From positions 62,001 through 126,000 of the forward strand of contig NZ_FUYP01000006.1 in assembly GCF_900168005.1 (NCBI RefSeq): a DNA stretch of 64,000 bases, read 5' to 3'. This document shows positions 18,811-27,888 of the stretch, one piece after another (the first letter of the stretch is position 1; each line of letters opens with the position of its first letter). This DNA comes from Sphingopyxis flava (GTDB taxonomy: Bacteria > Pseudomonadota > Alphaproteobacteria > Sphingomonadales > Sphingomonadaceae). The notes beneath the pieces are model-generated. The model was given only the letters and a program-made list of their open reading frames with translations, was not told where the DNA came from and ran no database searches. Both the position numbers and the translations under genes were made by a program.

Positions 18811-19110
18811 TCAGATCGCCAGGATCAGCGCATCGTCCTCGCGCGGCGCTACGGCTTCGAAGCTTGGCAGCGGTTCAAAGCCGTCTTCGAGCACCTCGGG
18901 CGCTCCCAGTCCGTCGAGCTTGAAATGACCGAGCCGTCGCTCGTCTTCCGAACGCCAGTTCTTGCCGAGGTTGAGGGCGCTGACGAACAGGTCGCCGCGC
19001 CGCTCGAACATCAGATGCGGTGCGAGCATCATGCGGTTGCCGTTGTAATTGGCTGCCACCATGCGCCGGCGCGCAATGGCTTCCATCATCTTCAGTCGGG
19101 TGTCGTTCAT
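18811..19110 (-). CDS. Small WYL-domain-like protein
   Basis: A 99-residue protein. The pattern I-x-R-R-R-M-V-A-A-N-Y-N-G-N-R-x-x-L-A-P-H, then a strand LFVSALN, and HFKLDGL before a C-terminal PLPSF matches the core of WYL domains, which bind small ligands or nucleic acid ends and usually regulate transcription. Here there is no helix-turn-helix partner. The start ATG 19110 lacks a clear ribosome site; a frame upstream is open but unlike the family. Family assignment is by pattern only. Confidence 0.6.
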   Translation of the reverse strand: MNDTRLKMMEAIARRRMVAANYNGNRMMLAPHLMFERRGDLFVSALNLGKNWRSEDERRLGHFKLDGLGAPEVLEDGFEPLPSFEAVAPREDDALILAI

Positions 19111-19210
19111 GGGGGAGAGTCGCAAATCAGTTTTGTTGTGCAATGCACCATAACCGATGAACGACACCGGTGGCAAGCTAAGATCCATAGAATGCTATAC
19201 AATCTGGACA

Positions 19211-19249
19211 GAAAATGCCCGCCGGAAGCGCAGTGGCTTCCGACGGGCA
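19211..19249 (-). terminator. Rho-independent terminator of aceA
   Basis: Arms 19216-19229 and 19236-19249 pair at 13 of 14 positions around a 6-base loop. On the minus strand the stem is followed by TTTT (complement of 19212-19215), so it fits termination of the leftward aceA transcript. A second GC-rich hairpin (19277-19286 with 19297-19306) lies closer to the stop codon. Confidence 0.75.
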
Positions 19250-19323
19250 GGCTTTCCTCCCCAGGAAAGCTCGGGAGGCGCGGGGGGCAACGAATTCCCC
19301 CGCGCCAAGCTCGGGATCAGCTC

Positions 19324-20916
19324 TCAGGCCGCAAACTGGTTCATGGTGTTGTCCTTGCCTGCGGCCTTGAGCGCGGCCTCGCCGGCGAAATATTCCTTGT
19401 GATCATCGCCGATGTCGCTTCCGCTCATATTCTGGTGCTTCACGCAGGCGATGCCCTGACGGATTTCGGCGCGCTGGACGTTCTTGACGTAGCCGAGCAT
19501 CGCCTCGCCGCCGAAATATTCCCTCGCGAGATTGTCGGTGCTGAGCGCCGCGGTGTGATAGGTCGGCAGCGTGATGAGGTGGTGGAAGATCCCTGCCCGC
19601 TTCGACGCATCGCGCTGGAAGGTGCGGATGCGGTTGTCGGCCTCGATTGAAAGCTCGCTATCGTCATAGTCCGCGCTCATCAGCTTGGCGCGGTCATAGG
19701 CGCTGACGTCCCGGCCCTCGGCCTGCCAGCTGTCGAATACCTGCTGGCGGAAATTGAGCGTCCAGTTGAAGCTCGGCGAATTATTATAGGCAAGCTTTGC
19801 GTTCGGGAAGACCTCGCGGATGCGGTCGACCATGCCGGCAATCTGTTCGATGTGCGGCTTTTCGGTTTCGATCCACAAAAGGTCCGCGCCATTCTCAAGG
19901 CTCGCGATGCAGTCCATGACGCAGCGGTCTTCGCCGGTCCCGGGACGGAACTGGTAAAGGTTCGAGGGCAGCCGCTTCGGGCGCATCAGCTTGCCGTCCC
20001 GGTTGATGAGCACATCGCCAGGATTGCCCGCGCCTTCGACCTCTTCGCAATCGAGGAAGCTGTTGTACCGGTCGCCAAGGTCACCGGGCTCGCGGCTGTA
20101 GGCGATCTGCTTGGTGAGGCCCGCGCCGAGGCTGTCGGTGCGCGTCACGATGATGCCGTCCTCGACCCCCAGTTCCATGAAGGCGTAGCGGCAGGCGCGG
20201 ATCTTCGCGATGAAGTCCTCGTGCGGCACGGTAACCTTGCCGTCCTGGTGACCGCACTGCTTTTCGTCCGACACCTGGTTTTCGATCTGCAGCGCGCAAG
20301 CGCCGGCTTCGATCATTTTCTTGGCGAGGAGATAGGTCGCCTCGGCATTGCCGAACCCCGCGTCGATATCGGCGATGATCGGCACGACATGCGTTTCATG
20401 ATTGTCGATCGCGGCCTGGATCTGCTTCGCCTTGAGCTCGTCACCCTCGGCGCGGGCGGCGTCGAGGTCGCGGAAAAGGAGCCCGAGTTCGCGGGCGTCG
20501 GCCTGGCGCAGAAAGGTATAGATTTCCTCGATCAGCGCCGGGACGCTTGTTTTCTCGTGCATCGACTGGTCGGGGAGCGGACCGAATTCGCTGCGCAGCG
20601 CAGCGATCATCCAGCCCGAGAGATAGATGTAGCGGCCCTTGGTGGTCCCGAAATGCTTCTTGATCGAGATCATTTTCTGCTGCGCGATGAAGCCGTGCCA
20701 GCAGCCCAGCGACTGGGTATAGTTCGCAGGATCAGCATCATAGGCGGCCATGTCGGCGCGCATGATGCGCGCGGTATAGCGCGCGATGTCGATGCCGGTC
20801 CTGAACTTGTTCTGGGCGCGCATGCGCGCGACGCTTTCGCCGCTGATGCCGTCCCAGGTGCCGTCGTAATCGCGGATCAGGCGGCCTGCCTGCGCCATGT
20901 CTTCCTGATAACCCAT
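19324..20916 (-). CDS. aceA: Isocitrate lyase
   Basis: A 530-residue enzyme splitting isocitrate into glyoxylate and succinate, the first step of the glyoxylate bypass for growth on C2 units and fatty acids. It belongs to the longer clade (like the ~531-residue Pseudomonas enzyme, not the 434-residue E. coli one). The catalytic loop reads EKQCGHQDGK, with the active Cys and His. Other motifs are IIADIDAGFGNAEATY (metal site), WIETEKP and YNNSPSFNW. The gene is divergent from a RamB/ScfR-like regulator, its likely controller, and ends at a clear terminator. Confidence 0.97.
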   Translation of the reverse strand: MGYQEDMAQAGRLIRDYDGTWDGISGESVARMRAQNKFRTGIDIARYTARIMRADMAAYDADPANYTQSLGCWHGFIAQQKMISIKKHFGTTKGRYIYLSGWMIAALRSEFGPLPDQSMHEKTSVPALIEEIYTFLRQADARELGLLFRDLDAARAEGDELKAKQIQAAIDNHETHVVPIIADIDAGFGNAEATYLLAKKMIEAGACALQIENQVSDEKQCGHQDGKVTVPHEDFIAKIRACRYAFMELGVEDGIIVTRTDSLGAGLTKQIAYSREPGDLGDRYNSFLDCEEVEGAGNPGDVLINRDGKLMRPKRLPSNLYQFRPGTGEDRCVMDCIASLENGADLLWIETEKPHIEQIAGMVDRIREVFPNAKLAYNNSPSFNWTLNFRQQVFDSWQAEGRDVSAYDRAKLMSADYDDSELSIEADNRIRTFQRDASKRAGIFHHLITLPTYHTAALSTDNLAREYFGGEAMLGYVKNVQRAEIRQGIACVKHQNMSGSDIGDDHKEYFAGEAALKAAGKDNTMNQFAA

Positions 20917-20971
20917 CGTCTTGTCCTCGTTTCGAAGCTGATGGGGGTAAGCTGGCGAAAGTCCCGCGCAA

Positions 20972-21042
20972 TGTGAAAAGCTTTGTCAATTTTATTTGTG
21001 AAATATGGCCGATCGGTGTAAATTGCTGTGTAAATATGTAAA
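20972..21042. promoter_or_regulatory. AT-rich divergent control region of aceA and its regulator
   Basis: In an AT-rich stretch between the two start codons, the motif TGTAAA occurs three times (21017-21022, 21029-21034, 21037-21042), and TGTGAAA twice (around 20972 and 20997). Repeated short motifs at a divergent promoter next to a helix-turn-helix regulator gene suggest its operators. Binding is not shown by the sequence alone. Confidence 0.4.
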
Positions 21043-21054
21043 GAAAGTTACAAG

Positions 21055-22443
21055 ATGGCAGAGCGGCGGGTGTTTGCAGGGCCGGCGGTGCGCAGGGTGC
21101 GGCGCGAGGCGGGGCTGACGCAGGCGGCGATGGCCGAGGCGCTCGATATTTCGCCAAGCTACCTCAATCTGATCGAGCATGGCCAGCGGCCGCTTTCCGC
21201 CACGGTGATCGTGAGATTGGCGGAACGCTTCGGCTTCGACGCTGCGAAGCTGGGCGCAGAGGAACTGCCGGGCGGCCTCGCAGGGCTGAGGCGGCGGCTC
21301 GCCGATCCGCGCTTTGCCGACCTCGGCATCGGCGCCGAGGAGGTCGAGTCGTGGCTGCAGACCGCCCCCGCAACCGCCGCGGCCTTCGCGCGGCTGTTCG
21401 ATGCCGCCCCTGAAGGAGGCGCGGAAAGGGAAGGCGATGCGCCCGAAGTTACCGCGGTTCGCCGCGCGATCGAGAAATGGCGCAACCATTTCCCCGACCT
21501 CGATGCCCGCGCCGAGGAACTGGCCGACGAACTGCGCCTCGCCGGGGGCGATCTTTATGGCACGATTTCAGAGCGTTTGCGCACGCGCCACCAGCTCGGC
21601 ATCCGCATTTTGCCCGCCGATGTGATGCCCGACCGGCTCCGCTGGCTCGACTGGCATGCGCGGCAACTTATGCTGAACGAACTGCTGCGCCCGGCCTCGC
21701 GCACCTTTCAGGCGGCGGCGACGCTGGCACAGGTCGAGGCCAAGTCGGAGATCGACGCTCTGGTCGCGGGCGCCGAATTCGCCGAGTCCGCCGCCGCGCG
21801 GCTGTTCGAGCGCCATCTGATCCATTATTTCGCCGCCGCGCTGATGATGCCCTACAGCCGCTTCCTGCGCGCGTGCGACGCGACGGGCTATGATCTGCTC
21901 CTGCTCCAGCGTCGCTTCGGCGCGGGCTATGAGCAGGTCGCGCACCGGCTGACGACGCTCCAGCGCGTCGGCGCCCGAGGACTGCCCTTTTTCATGCTGC
22001 GGATCGACCGCGCAGGACAGGGGAGCAAGCGCTATAGCGGCGCGAGCCAGTCGCCGCTGGTCGACGGCGACGCGCGCTGCCCGCTGTGGGGCGTGCACGA
22101 AGCCTTCGCGCGCCCGGGCGAGGTGGTCGCCGATCTGGCCGAGCTGGAGGACGGATCGCGCTGGTTCACCCTGTCGCGCCTCGTTGCAGCCCCCGGTGCG
22201 ACGGGAAGCGGCATGCCCGCGCGCTTTGCGATCTGCGTCGGCGTCGATGCCAAGGTCGCAGCGCCGCTGGCCGCCGCACGGGGGCTCGACCTGATGCGGG
22301 CGCCCGCGACCCCGATCGGACTGGGGTGCAGACGCTGCACACGCGCCGGCTGCGTCCAGCGCTCGCGGCCGCCGCTCGGCCGCCCGCTGCGGTTCCGCGA
22401 GGGCGAGCGCGGGGTGAGCGCGTTCGATTTCGCGGGGGATTGA
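21055..22443 (+). CDS. RamB/ScfR-like short-chain fatty acyl transcriptional regulator
   Basis: A 462-residue regulator. Residues ~8-65 are an XRE-type helix-turn-helix (VRREAGLTQAAMAEALDISPSYLNLIEHGQRPLS). The middle (~150-290) is an ImmA/IrrE-like domain in which the metallopeptidase HExxH is lost (HLIHYFAAALMMPYSRF). The C-terminal DUF2083 part carries a Cys cluster (GLGCRRCTRAGCVQR) that may bind metal. Homologues RamB and ScfR control acetate and short-chain acyl metabolism, including isocitrate lyase. Its position, divergent from aceA by 138 bases, supports this role here. Confidence 0.88.
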   Translation: MAERRVFAGPAVRRVRREAGLTQAAMAEALDISPSYLNLIEHGQRPLSATVIVRLAERFGFDAAKLGAEELPGGLAGLRRRLADPRFADLGIGAEEVESWLQTAPATAAAFARLFDAAPEGGAEREGDAPEVTAVRRAIEKWRNHFPDLDARAEELADELRLAGGDLYGTISERLRTRHQLGIRILPADVMPDRLRWLDWHARQLMLNELLRPASRTFQAAATLAQVEAKSEIDALVAGAEFAESAAARLFERHLIHYFAAALMMPYSRFLRACDATGYDLLLLQRRFGAGYEQVAHRLTTLQRVGARGLPFFMLRIDRAGQGSKRYSGASQSPLVDGDARCPLWGVHEAFARPGEVVADLAELEDGSRWFTLSRLVAAPGATGSGMPARFAICVGVDAKVAAPLAAARGLDLMRAPATPIGLGCRRCTRAGCVQRSRPPLGRPLRFREGERGVSAFDFAGD

Positions 22444-22540
22444 GCGGTGTGCGTCCGTTGAAGAGTGAGGCCCCCCGGTTCAAGCCCGGGGCGTGGGGGA
22501 GGGGGCATGAGCAGGTGCGGGGCGAATTGCCGGCGAGGCT

Positions 22541-24310
22541 CTACAGTCGGTCCATGCGGAGCCAGCGGCGCTCGCCAAGCCACGCATTCGAAAGCGCCTT
22601 GTCAGCGGCCGCCGCCTCGAGCTTGCGGCCCCGCGCGGCTTCGCTGCGGCTGAGCCCGTAGAGCGCCCAGCCGTTATTGGGGGCCTGGCTCAGCGCGGCG
22701 CGGAAGGCGTCGCTGGCCTCGCCGTAGCGCCGGGCCTGGAACAGCGCGGCGCCGAGCGATTGGCGGACGGGATAATACCAATAGGTCGGCTCCTGATAGG
22801 GAAGGCGGCCCTCGATCTCGGTCGCCTCGCGATAGAAGGCGATCGCATCGTCCGGTCGGCCGCTGGCCGAGGCGAACCGTCCGCGCGCGACCCGGTCGGC
22901 GAGCCGTAGAAGCTCGTCCGCCGGCACGCCCTGTGCGATCATGTCCTGAAGCGCGTCGGACGACCCGATCTGTGCCATCGCGGCAATTTCCCGGTCGAAT
23001 GCAGCGCGGTCGCGAAGGCCGGCATAGGCGACGGCGCGCGCATAATGGCGCATCGCAGCAGGATAGGCGAGGCGGGCGTCGGGGGCGGGCACCGCCAGGA
23101 TCGCCTTGGCATCGGCGAATTGCGCCATCGCGAAATAGGGCGCGGCGTCGATCGCCTGAATCCACGCGATCCGCGCCGAGGTTGCGGGGTCGAGCACGGT
23201 GCGCAGGCGATGCGCCTCGCGGATCGCGGTGTTCATGTCGCCCGCCATTTGGGCCGAGGTGACGATGAAGTGGATATTGTGCGGATAATAGCCATAGCGC
23301 ACCAACCCCTGGTCACCCGCGCTGCGGATGAACGCCTCGTCGGCGCGCGCGGCGGCGATGTTGACGCGGATCGAGTCGGCGTGCCGTCCGCGCAGCTGAT
23401 AGATATGGCCCGGCATGTGGACGAGGTGCGCGGCGCTGGGCGCCGCCGGGTCCGCCAAGCGATCCGCTGCCGCCTCGGCGCGCTGGGGATCGCTGGCCTC
23501 CATCAGGTGAATATAGAGGTGGTTCGCCTGAACATGCGCGGGATTACGGCGAAGCACGGTTTCGATCAGCCGCACCGCCTCGCCGGTGCGGCCCACGGGC
23601 GTCCGCTTGTCGCCCTCCCAATAATTCCAGGGCGTCGTGTCCATCGCGGCCTCGGCGGCGAGCACCGCCACGTCGTCGTCGCCGGGAAAGCGGCGCGCGG
23701 CGTCGAGCATCGCATCGGCGTAGCCCGCGTCGAGCGCGGCGCGATCGGCGGCGGGGTCGGCCGAATATCGGAGGGCGACTGCCTCGATCAGCGCGCGCTC
23801 CATTGGGGAAGCTTTGCCGCGCAGCGCCATCGCGCGTTCGACCGCCGCGAGCGCGGCGGCATGATCGCGATCGTCCATTGGCGCATTGATATTGGGTCCG
23901 AGCGCTACCGCTTCGCCCCACCAGCAGATGGCGCAGTCCGGATCGCGCCGCTGCGCCTCGCGGAACGAGCGCACCGCCCCGGCGTGGTTGAAGCCATAGG
24001 TGAGGAGAAGGCCCTGGCTGAAATAGCGCCGCGTCTGATCGTCGCGCGTCGAGACGGGGAAGGGCGAGGCGGTGAGGTCGGGAAAGAGTGCGATGGGCGC
24101 CGCCTGGCTCGCGGGGGCGGCGAGCGCTGCTGCGGCGAGAAGATCGTGCGCCAGCGTCGCTCCTGCGCGGCGGGCACCACAGAACAGGGTAGCGAGGCGG
24201 CTAGGGTCAAGCGCATCGAGCGCGGCGGGCGAAAAACCGGTCGGCGGCGCGAAGCTGGCAAGAGAGAAACCGATGCCGGCGATCGCAGCGGCTCTGAACG
24301 CGTGGTGCAT
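22541..24310 (-). CDS. Exported tetratricopeptide-repeat protein
   Basis: A 589-residue protein with a signal-like N-terminus (MHHAFRAAAIAGIGFSLASF). From residue ~90 on it is built of helical TPR-like repeats (FSQGLLLTYGFNHAGAVRSF, CAICWWGEAVALGPNIN, HLYIHLMEASDP, ALYGLSRSEAARGRKLEAAA). The segment DPDCAICWWGEA with its two Cys, followed by metal-like His clusters (HLVHMPGHIY, YYPHNIHF), recurs in bacterial TPR proteins of this type. It likely scaffolds periplasmic protein contacts; its partner is unknown. Start ATG 24310 rather than 24316, as GGGGA sits at the proper distance. Confidence 0.8.
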   Translation of the reverse strand: MHHAFRAAAIAGIGFSLASFAPPTGFSPAALDALDPSRLATLFCGARRAGATLAHDLLAAAALAAPASQAAPIALFPDLTASPFPVSTRDDQTRRYFSQGLLLTYGFNHAGAVRSFREAQRRDPDCAICWWGEAVALGPNINAPMDDRDHAAALAAVERAMALRGKASPMERALIEAVALRYSADPAADRAALDAGYADAMLDAARRFPGDDDVAVLAAEAAMDTTPWNYWEGDKRTPVGRTGEAVRLIETVLRRNPAHVQANHLYIHLMEASDPQRAEAAADRLADPAAPSAAHLVHMPGHIYQLRGRHADSIRVNIAAARADEAFIRSAGDQGLVRYGYYPHNIHFIVTSAQMAGDMNTAIREAHRLRTVLDPATSARIAWIQAIDAAPYFAMAQFADAKAILAVPAPDARLAYPAAMRHYARAVAYAGLRDRAAFDREIAAMAQIGSSDALQDMIAQGVPADELLRLADRVARGRFASASGRPDDAIAFYREATEIEGRLPYQEPTYWYYPVRQSLGAALFQARRYGEASDAFRAALSQAPNNGWALYGLSRSEAARGRKLEAAAADKALSNAWLGERRWLRMDRL

Positions 24311-24439
24311 GCCCATTCCCCTTCCCCCGAGGCGAACCTGAATGGCGTCGGGAGGGTATCACGAATGGGGGAGGGCGCCCAAGCGCAATCGCGAGGGAGG
24401 AGGTGCGAATGTCTCGAACCGAAGGGAAGTCGGCGATCG

Positions 24440-24460
24440 ATCCTCCCTGCGGGGGAGGAT
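24440..24460 (-). terminator. Hairpin at the end of the GDP-mannose gene
   Basis: A perfect 8-base inverted repeat (24440-24447 with 24453-24460) around a 5-base loop starts at the stop codon of the leftward gene. There is no T-tract behind it, so termination strength is uncertain. Confidence 0.45.
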
Positions 24461-25494
24461 TATTCGCGCGCCTTTGCCGCGGCGCGGACGTCCTGGGCGC
24501 GGGCGAGGGGGATAATGAGAATATCGTCGCCGTCGACGATGACCGCGACATCCTCCATTCCAACGAGCGTGACGCGCTTGTCCCCTGCGCGGACCAGGTT
24601 GCCGCGGCTGTCGTGAACGAAGACGTCGCCGGCAAGTGCATTCCCGTCGGCGTCCTTGTCGGCGATGGCGTGGACCGCGTGCCAGCTGCCAAGATCGGAC
24701 CAGCCCATCGCGGCGGGGACGACGGCGACGCGCTCGTCCTTCTCCATCACAGCATAGTCGATCGAGTCGCTTGGCGCCTGCTCGAACAGAAGCGCGTCGG
24801 CATAGAGCGCGTCGCCGTCGCGCTGCCCCGCGGCAACTGCGCGGTCGGCCGCCTCGAAAATCGCGCGGCAATGGGTCAGCATTGCATCGCGCATCCGCCC
24901 GGCGCGAAAGAGGAAAATGCCCGCGTTCCAACTGTAGCCGCCCGCGACGAGCATCGCCTCGGCCTCGGCGAGCGGGGGCTTTTCGACGAAGCGCGCGACA
25001 GCAAAGCCGTCTTCGCCGAGCGGCTCGCCGCTTGCGATATAGCCAAAGCCGGTTTCGGGGCGGTCGGGCGTGATGCCGAAGGCGACGAGCCAGTCCCGCT
25101 GGGCAAGACGCGCGCCTTTCGCGATCGCGGCATGAAAGGCAGCGATATCGGCGATGACATGATCACTCGGCATCACGAGGAGCAGCGTGTCGGCGTCAGC
25201 CTGCGCGACTGCGAGCGCGATCGCGGCGGCGGTACCGCGCGGCATCGGCTCGACGAGCAGCGCCGCCTCTCGCGCGTCCATCTGCTCGCGCACCAAGGCA
25301 ACATGCGCATCGCCGCACAGGATCACCGGTGGCAGGAAGTCCGCGCCTGCAGGCGTGCGGCGCACGGTCTGGCAAAAAAGGCTGTCAGCACCGGCGAGCG
25401 CCAGGAACTGTTTGGCATGATTGCCGCGCGATTCGGGCCAGAGCCGTGTTCCGGCGCCGCCGCAAAGGATAACGGGTTGAATCATCAGCGTCAT
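24460..25494 (-). CDS. Mannose-1-phosphate guanylyltransferase
   Basis: A 344-residue nucleotidyltransferase that makes GDP-mannose from GTP and mannose-1-phosphate for exopolysaccharide or glycan synthesis. It has the signature PVILCGGAGTRLWPESR (residues ~7-22), LLVMPSDHVI, and FVEKPPLAEA, and the late YAVMEKDERVAVVPAAMGWSDLGSW. Its length equals the ManC nucleotidyltransferase domain alone; the C-terminal isomerase domain of bifunctional ManC/CpsB/AlgA enzymes is absent. It stands alone, with no polysaccharide genes in the window. Confidence 0.93.
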   Translation of the reverse strand: MTLMIQPVILCGGAGTRLWPESRGNHAKQFLALAGADSLFCQTVRRTPAGADFLPPVILCGDAHVALVREQMDAREAALLVEPMPRGTAAAIALAVAQADADTLLLVMPSDHVIADIAAFHAAIAKGARLAQRDWLVAFGITPDRPETGFGYIASGEPLGEDGFAVARFVEKPPLAEAEAMLVAGGYSWNAGIFLFRAGRMRDAMLTHCRAIFEAADRAVAAGQRDGDALYADALLFEQAPSDSIDYAVMEKDERVAVVPAAMGWSDLGSWHAVHAIADKDADGNALAGDVFVHDSRGNLVRAGDKRVTLVGMEDVAVIVDGDDILIIPLARAQDVRAAAKARE

Positions 25495-25636
25495 GCGGAA
25501 GGTCTATCGGGTTCGAAGGGACCGGTCACGCGCTATCGGCGGAAATGGGCGGGAGGGGGAGGATCTCATCTTCCGATGACGCGGCTGGGCTCGCAGGAGT
25601 TCCCCTCGATGCGAGAGAAAAAGAACAGGATCTTCC

Positions 25637-26908
25637 TCAATCGCAGGCCTTGTGGAGCTTCCACGCGAGCCAGGCGGAGACGAGGCACATGGCCGCGACC
25701 ATCAGCAGCGTGTCGTCGATGGTCAGCCCCATGCCGATCAATAGGCTGAGGATCAGCGTTGCGGCGACCATGAACCCCGAGTTCACGATATTGTTTGCCG
25801 CAATCGTGCGCGCGGTCTGCGACTTGGCGACGGTGGTGGTGAGAAAGGCGTAGAGCGGCACCACGAACATGCCGCCCGCGATCGCGATTCCGAAAAGATC
25901 GAGAATGATGCGGTCACCCGCGCGCAGCGCTAGAAATTCGCGCCACGCCATCAGCGTGTTGTCGGCGTGCTTCCAGCCGCGCACCGACAGCCAAAGATCG
26001 ACGACGAAAACCCCCATTACGATCACCGACCCCGGCGAATAGCGTGCTGACACATGCCCCTTGAGCAGCCGGTTGACGACGATCGAGCCGATCGCGACGC
26101 CGACCGAGAAAATGGCGGTGAACATTGTCGCGACGGTGTTGTCGGCGCCCAGCGCATTCTTGACGAGCGGCGGAAACTGCGCCGCGAGGATCGCGCCGAT
26201 CGCCCAGAAGAAGCTGATCGAGACGATCGCGAGGAAGAGGCGCGGAATGTGCATCGTCGAGCTCACGATCTGCCACGACGAGCGGAATACATTATGGTCG
26301 ATGACGAGGCCTTGCGCCTCTTCTTCCGGGGGAGCGGCAGGTACGAAACGCGCGGTGAGCCGGCCGATCACCGCGACGGCGATGATGCCCCCAATGGCGA
26401 TGTGCGGCGGCGTCAGGCCGCCGACGATCGTGCCCCCGAGGATCGCGATATAGGTGCCCGCCTCGACCCATCCGGTGCCCGCGAGCACTTCATCTTCGTG
26501 CAGATGCTGCGGCAGGATCGCATATTTGATCGGGCCGAAGAAGGTCGAGTGCATTCCCATCGAGAAGAGCGCGAGGAGCATCAGCGGCACATTGTGAAGC
26601 CAGATGCCCGCGCCGCCGACGATCATGATCAGGATTTCCGCGCTCTTGATGATGCGGATCATCCTTGTCTTGTCGGTGCTGTCCGCAAGCTGCCCCGCGA
26701 GCGCTGAAAAAAGGAAGAAGGGCAGGATGAAGAGGCCGCCCGCAAGCGCGTTGAACCAGGCCTCGGTCTCCGGATCCTTGTAGATGGTGAAGGTGACAAG
26801 GATCACCATCGCCATCTTGTAGAAATTGTCATTGAAGGCGTTGAGGAACTGGGTCGCAAACAGAGGCAGGAACCGGCGTTGCTTCATCAGCGCAAAGGAA
26901 CCGGTCAT
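25637..26908 (-). CDS. MFS transporter, lysophospholipid transporter LplT-like
   Basis: A 423-residue protein with about twelve membrane helices. The start (FLPLFATQFLNAFNDNFYKMAMVILVTF) and SMGMHSTFFGPIKYAILPQHL are hallmarks of the LplT branch of MFS, which flips lysophospholipids inward for re-acylation. In other species LplT is fused to or next to an acyltransferase; here it stands alone, though divergent from the phospholipid gene pgsA, which fits a lipid role. Other MFS substrates cannot be excluded. Confidence 0.85.
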   Translation of the reverse strand: MTGSFALMKQRRFLPLFATQFLNAFNDNFYKMAMVILVTFTIYKDPETEAWFNALAGGLFILPFFLFSALAGQLADSTDKTRMIRIIKSAEILIMIVGGAGIWLHNVPLMLLALFSMGMHSTFFGPIKYAILPQHLHEDEVLAGTGWVEAGTYIAILGGTIVGGLTPPHIAIGGIIAVAVIGRLTARFVPAAPPEEEAQGLVIDHNVFRSSWQIVSSTMHIPRLFLAIVSISFFWAIGAILAAQFPPLVKNALGADNTVATMFTAIFSVGVAIGSIVVNRLLKGHVSARYSPGSVIVMGVFVVDLWLSVRGWKHADNTLMAWREFLALRAGDRIILDLFGIAIAGGMFVVPLYAFLTTTVAKSQTARTIAANNIVNSGFMVAATLILSLLIGMGLTIDDTLLMVAAMCLVSAWLAWKLHKACD

Positions 26909-27056
26909 GCGTTACCCACTTTTTTCCACCCAGATTGACCCCGCGGCCCCTGATGAGGGCAATATGGTTGTCGCTCGGGGGGCTTATCGGTTAGGGGAAG
27001 CGGGGTCAAAGCCCATTTTTGGAACAGTCGCGCCGCCACGGTGGAAATCGGGGATC

Positions 27057-27629
27057 ATGCTCAGCCTTCCCAACCTTTTGACATTGTCACGGATTCTTGC
27101 GGTTCCCATCCTGCTCTTCTTGCTGTGGCCAGGCGTGGTCGAGGGCGGGCAGCAGCCAAAGCCGATCGATTATGCCTTCGCCTTCGGCCTTTATTGCCTG
27201 ATGGGGATTACCGACTATTTCGACGGCTATCTCGCGCGCGCGCGCGGAACCGTCTCGCGTCTCGGCATCTTTCTCGACCCCATTGCCGACAAGATCATGA
27301 TCGCAGCGGTGATCCTTCTCCTTGTCTTCACGCGCGATGTCGCGGGCTATCATGTCATTGCGGCGCTGATCATTCTCCTGCGCGAGATCATCGTTTCGGG
27401 CCTGCGCGAATTTCTGGCGACCCTCCAGGTGTCGATGCCGGTCACGCAGCTTGCCAAATGGAAGACGACCTTTCAGCTCATTGCCTTCGGCGCGCTGATT
27501 CTCGCCGGGGCCTTGCCCGCGATGGCATGGATCAAGACGGTGGGGCTCGCCTCGCTGTGGGGCGCGGCGCTGCTGACACTGATTACCGGCTGGGATTATC
27601 TTCGCGTCGGCCTCAAGCACATGGACTGA
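27057..27629 (+). CDS. pgsA: CDP-diacylglycerol--glycerol-3-phosphate 3-phosphatidyltransferase
   Basis: A 190-residue membrane enzyme of the CDP-alcohol phosphatidyltransferase family. The full active-site pattern D-G-x2-A-R-x8-G-x3-D-x3-D is present (DGYLARARG... GIFLDPIADK, residues ~58-80). It makes phosphatidylglycerol phosphate, the first committed step to phosphatidylglycerol and cardiolipin. NLLTLSRILAVP at the start is typical. The ATG at 27057 follows GGGG; moaD begins 7 bases after its stop, so pgsA-moaD-moaE form one operon. Confidence 0.95.
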   Translation: MLSLPNLLTLSRILAVPILLFLLWPGVVEGGQQPKPIDYAFAFGLYCLMGITDYFDGYLARARGTVSRLGIFLDPIADKIMIAAVILLLVFTRDVAGYHVIAALIILLREIIVSGLREFLATLQVSMPVTQLAKWKTTFQLIAFGALILAGALPAMAWIKTVGLASLWGAALLTLITGWDYLRVGLKHMD

Positions 27630-27636
27630 AGAGAGG

Positions 27637-27888
27637 ATGCGGATCGCCTATTTCGCCTGGGTGCGCGAACGCATGGGGGTGGCTGAGGAGATGGTTGCGC
27701 TGCCCGAAGGGATCGCGACGGTTGGGGATCTGGTCGGATGGCTCGCAGCACGCGACGCGCGGGGCGCGGGCGCATTTGCAGAGCCGCACCGGATCCGCGC
27801 GGCGCTCGGCGGGGCGATGGTCGGCCCCGAGGCGCTCATTGGCGATGCCGATGAGGTCGCGCTCTTTCCCCCGGTGACAGGAGGATGA
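27637..27888 (+). CDS. moaD: Molybdopterin synthase small subunit MoaD
   Basis: An 83-residue ubiquitin-like sulfur carrier. It starts MRIAYFAWVRERMGVAEE and ends in the required Gly-Gly tail (PPVTGG), which is thiocarboxylated by MoeB and gives its sulfur to the dithiolene of molybdopterin. It pairs with MoaE, whose gene overlaps its stop by 4 bases (ATGA). moaA, moaB and moeB are not in the window; moaC and moeA are at 43.8-45.5 kb. Confidence 0.95.
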   Translation: MRIAYFAWVRERMGVAEEMVALPEGIATVGDLVGWLAARDARGAGAFAEPHRIRAALGGAMVGPEALIGDADEVALFPPVTGG

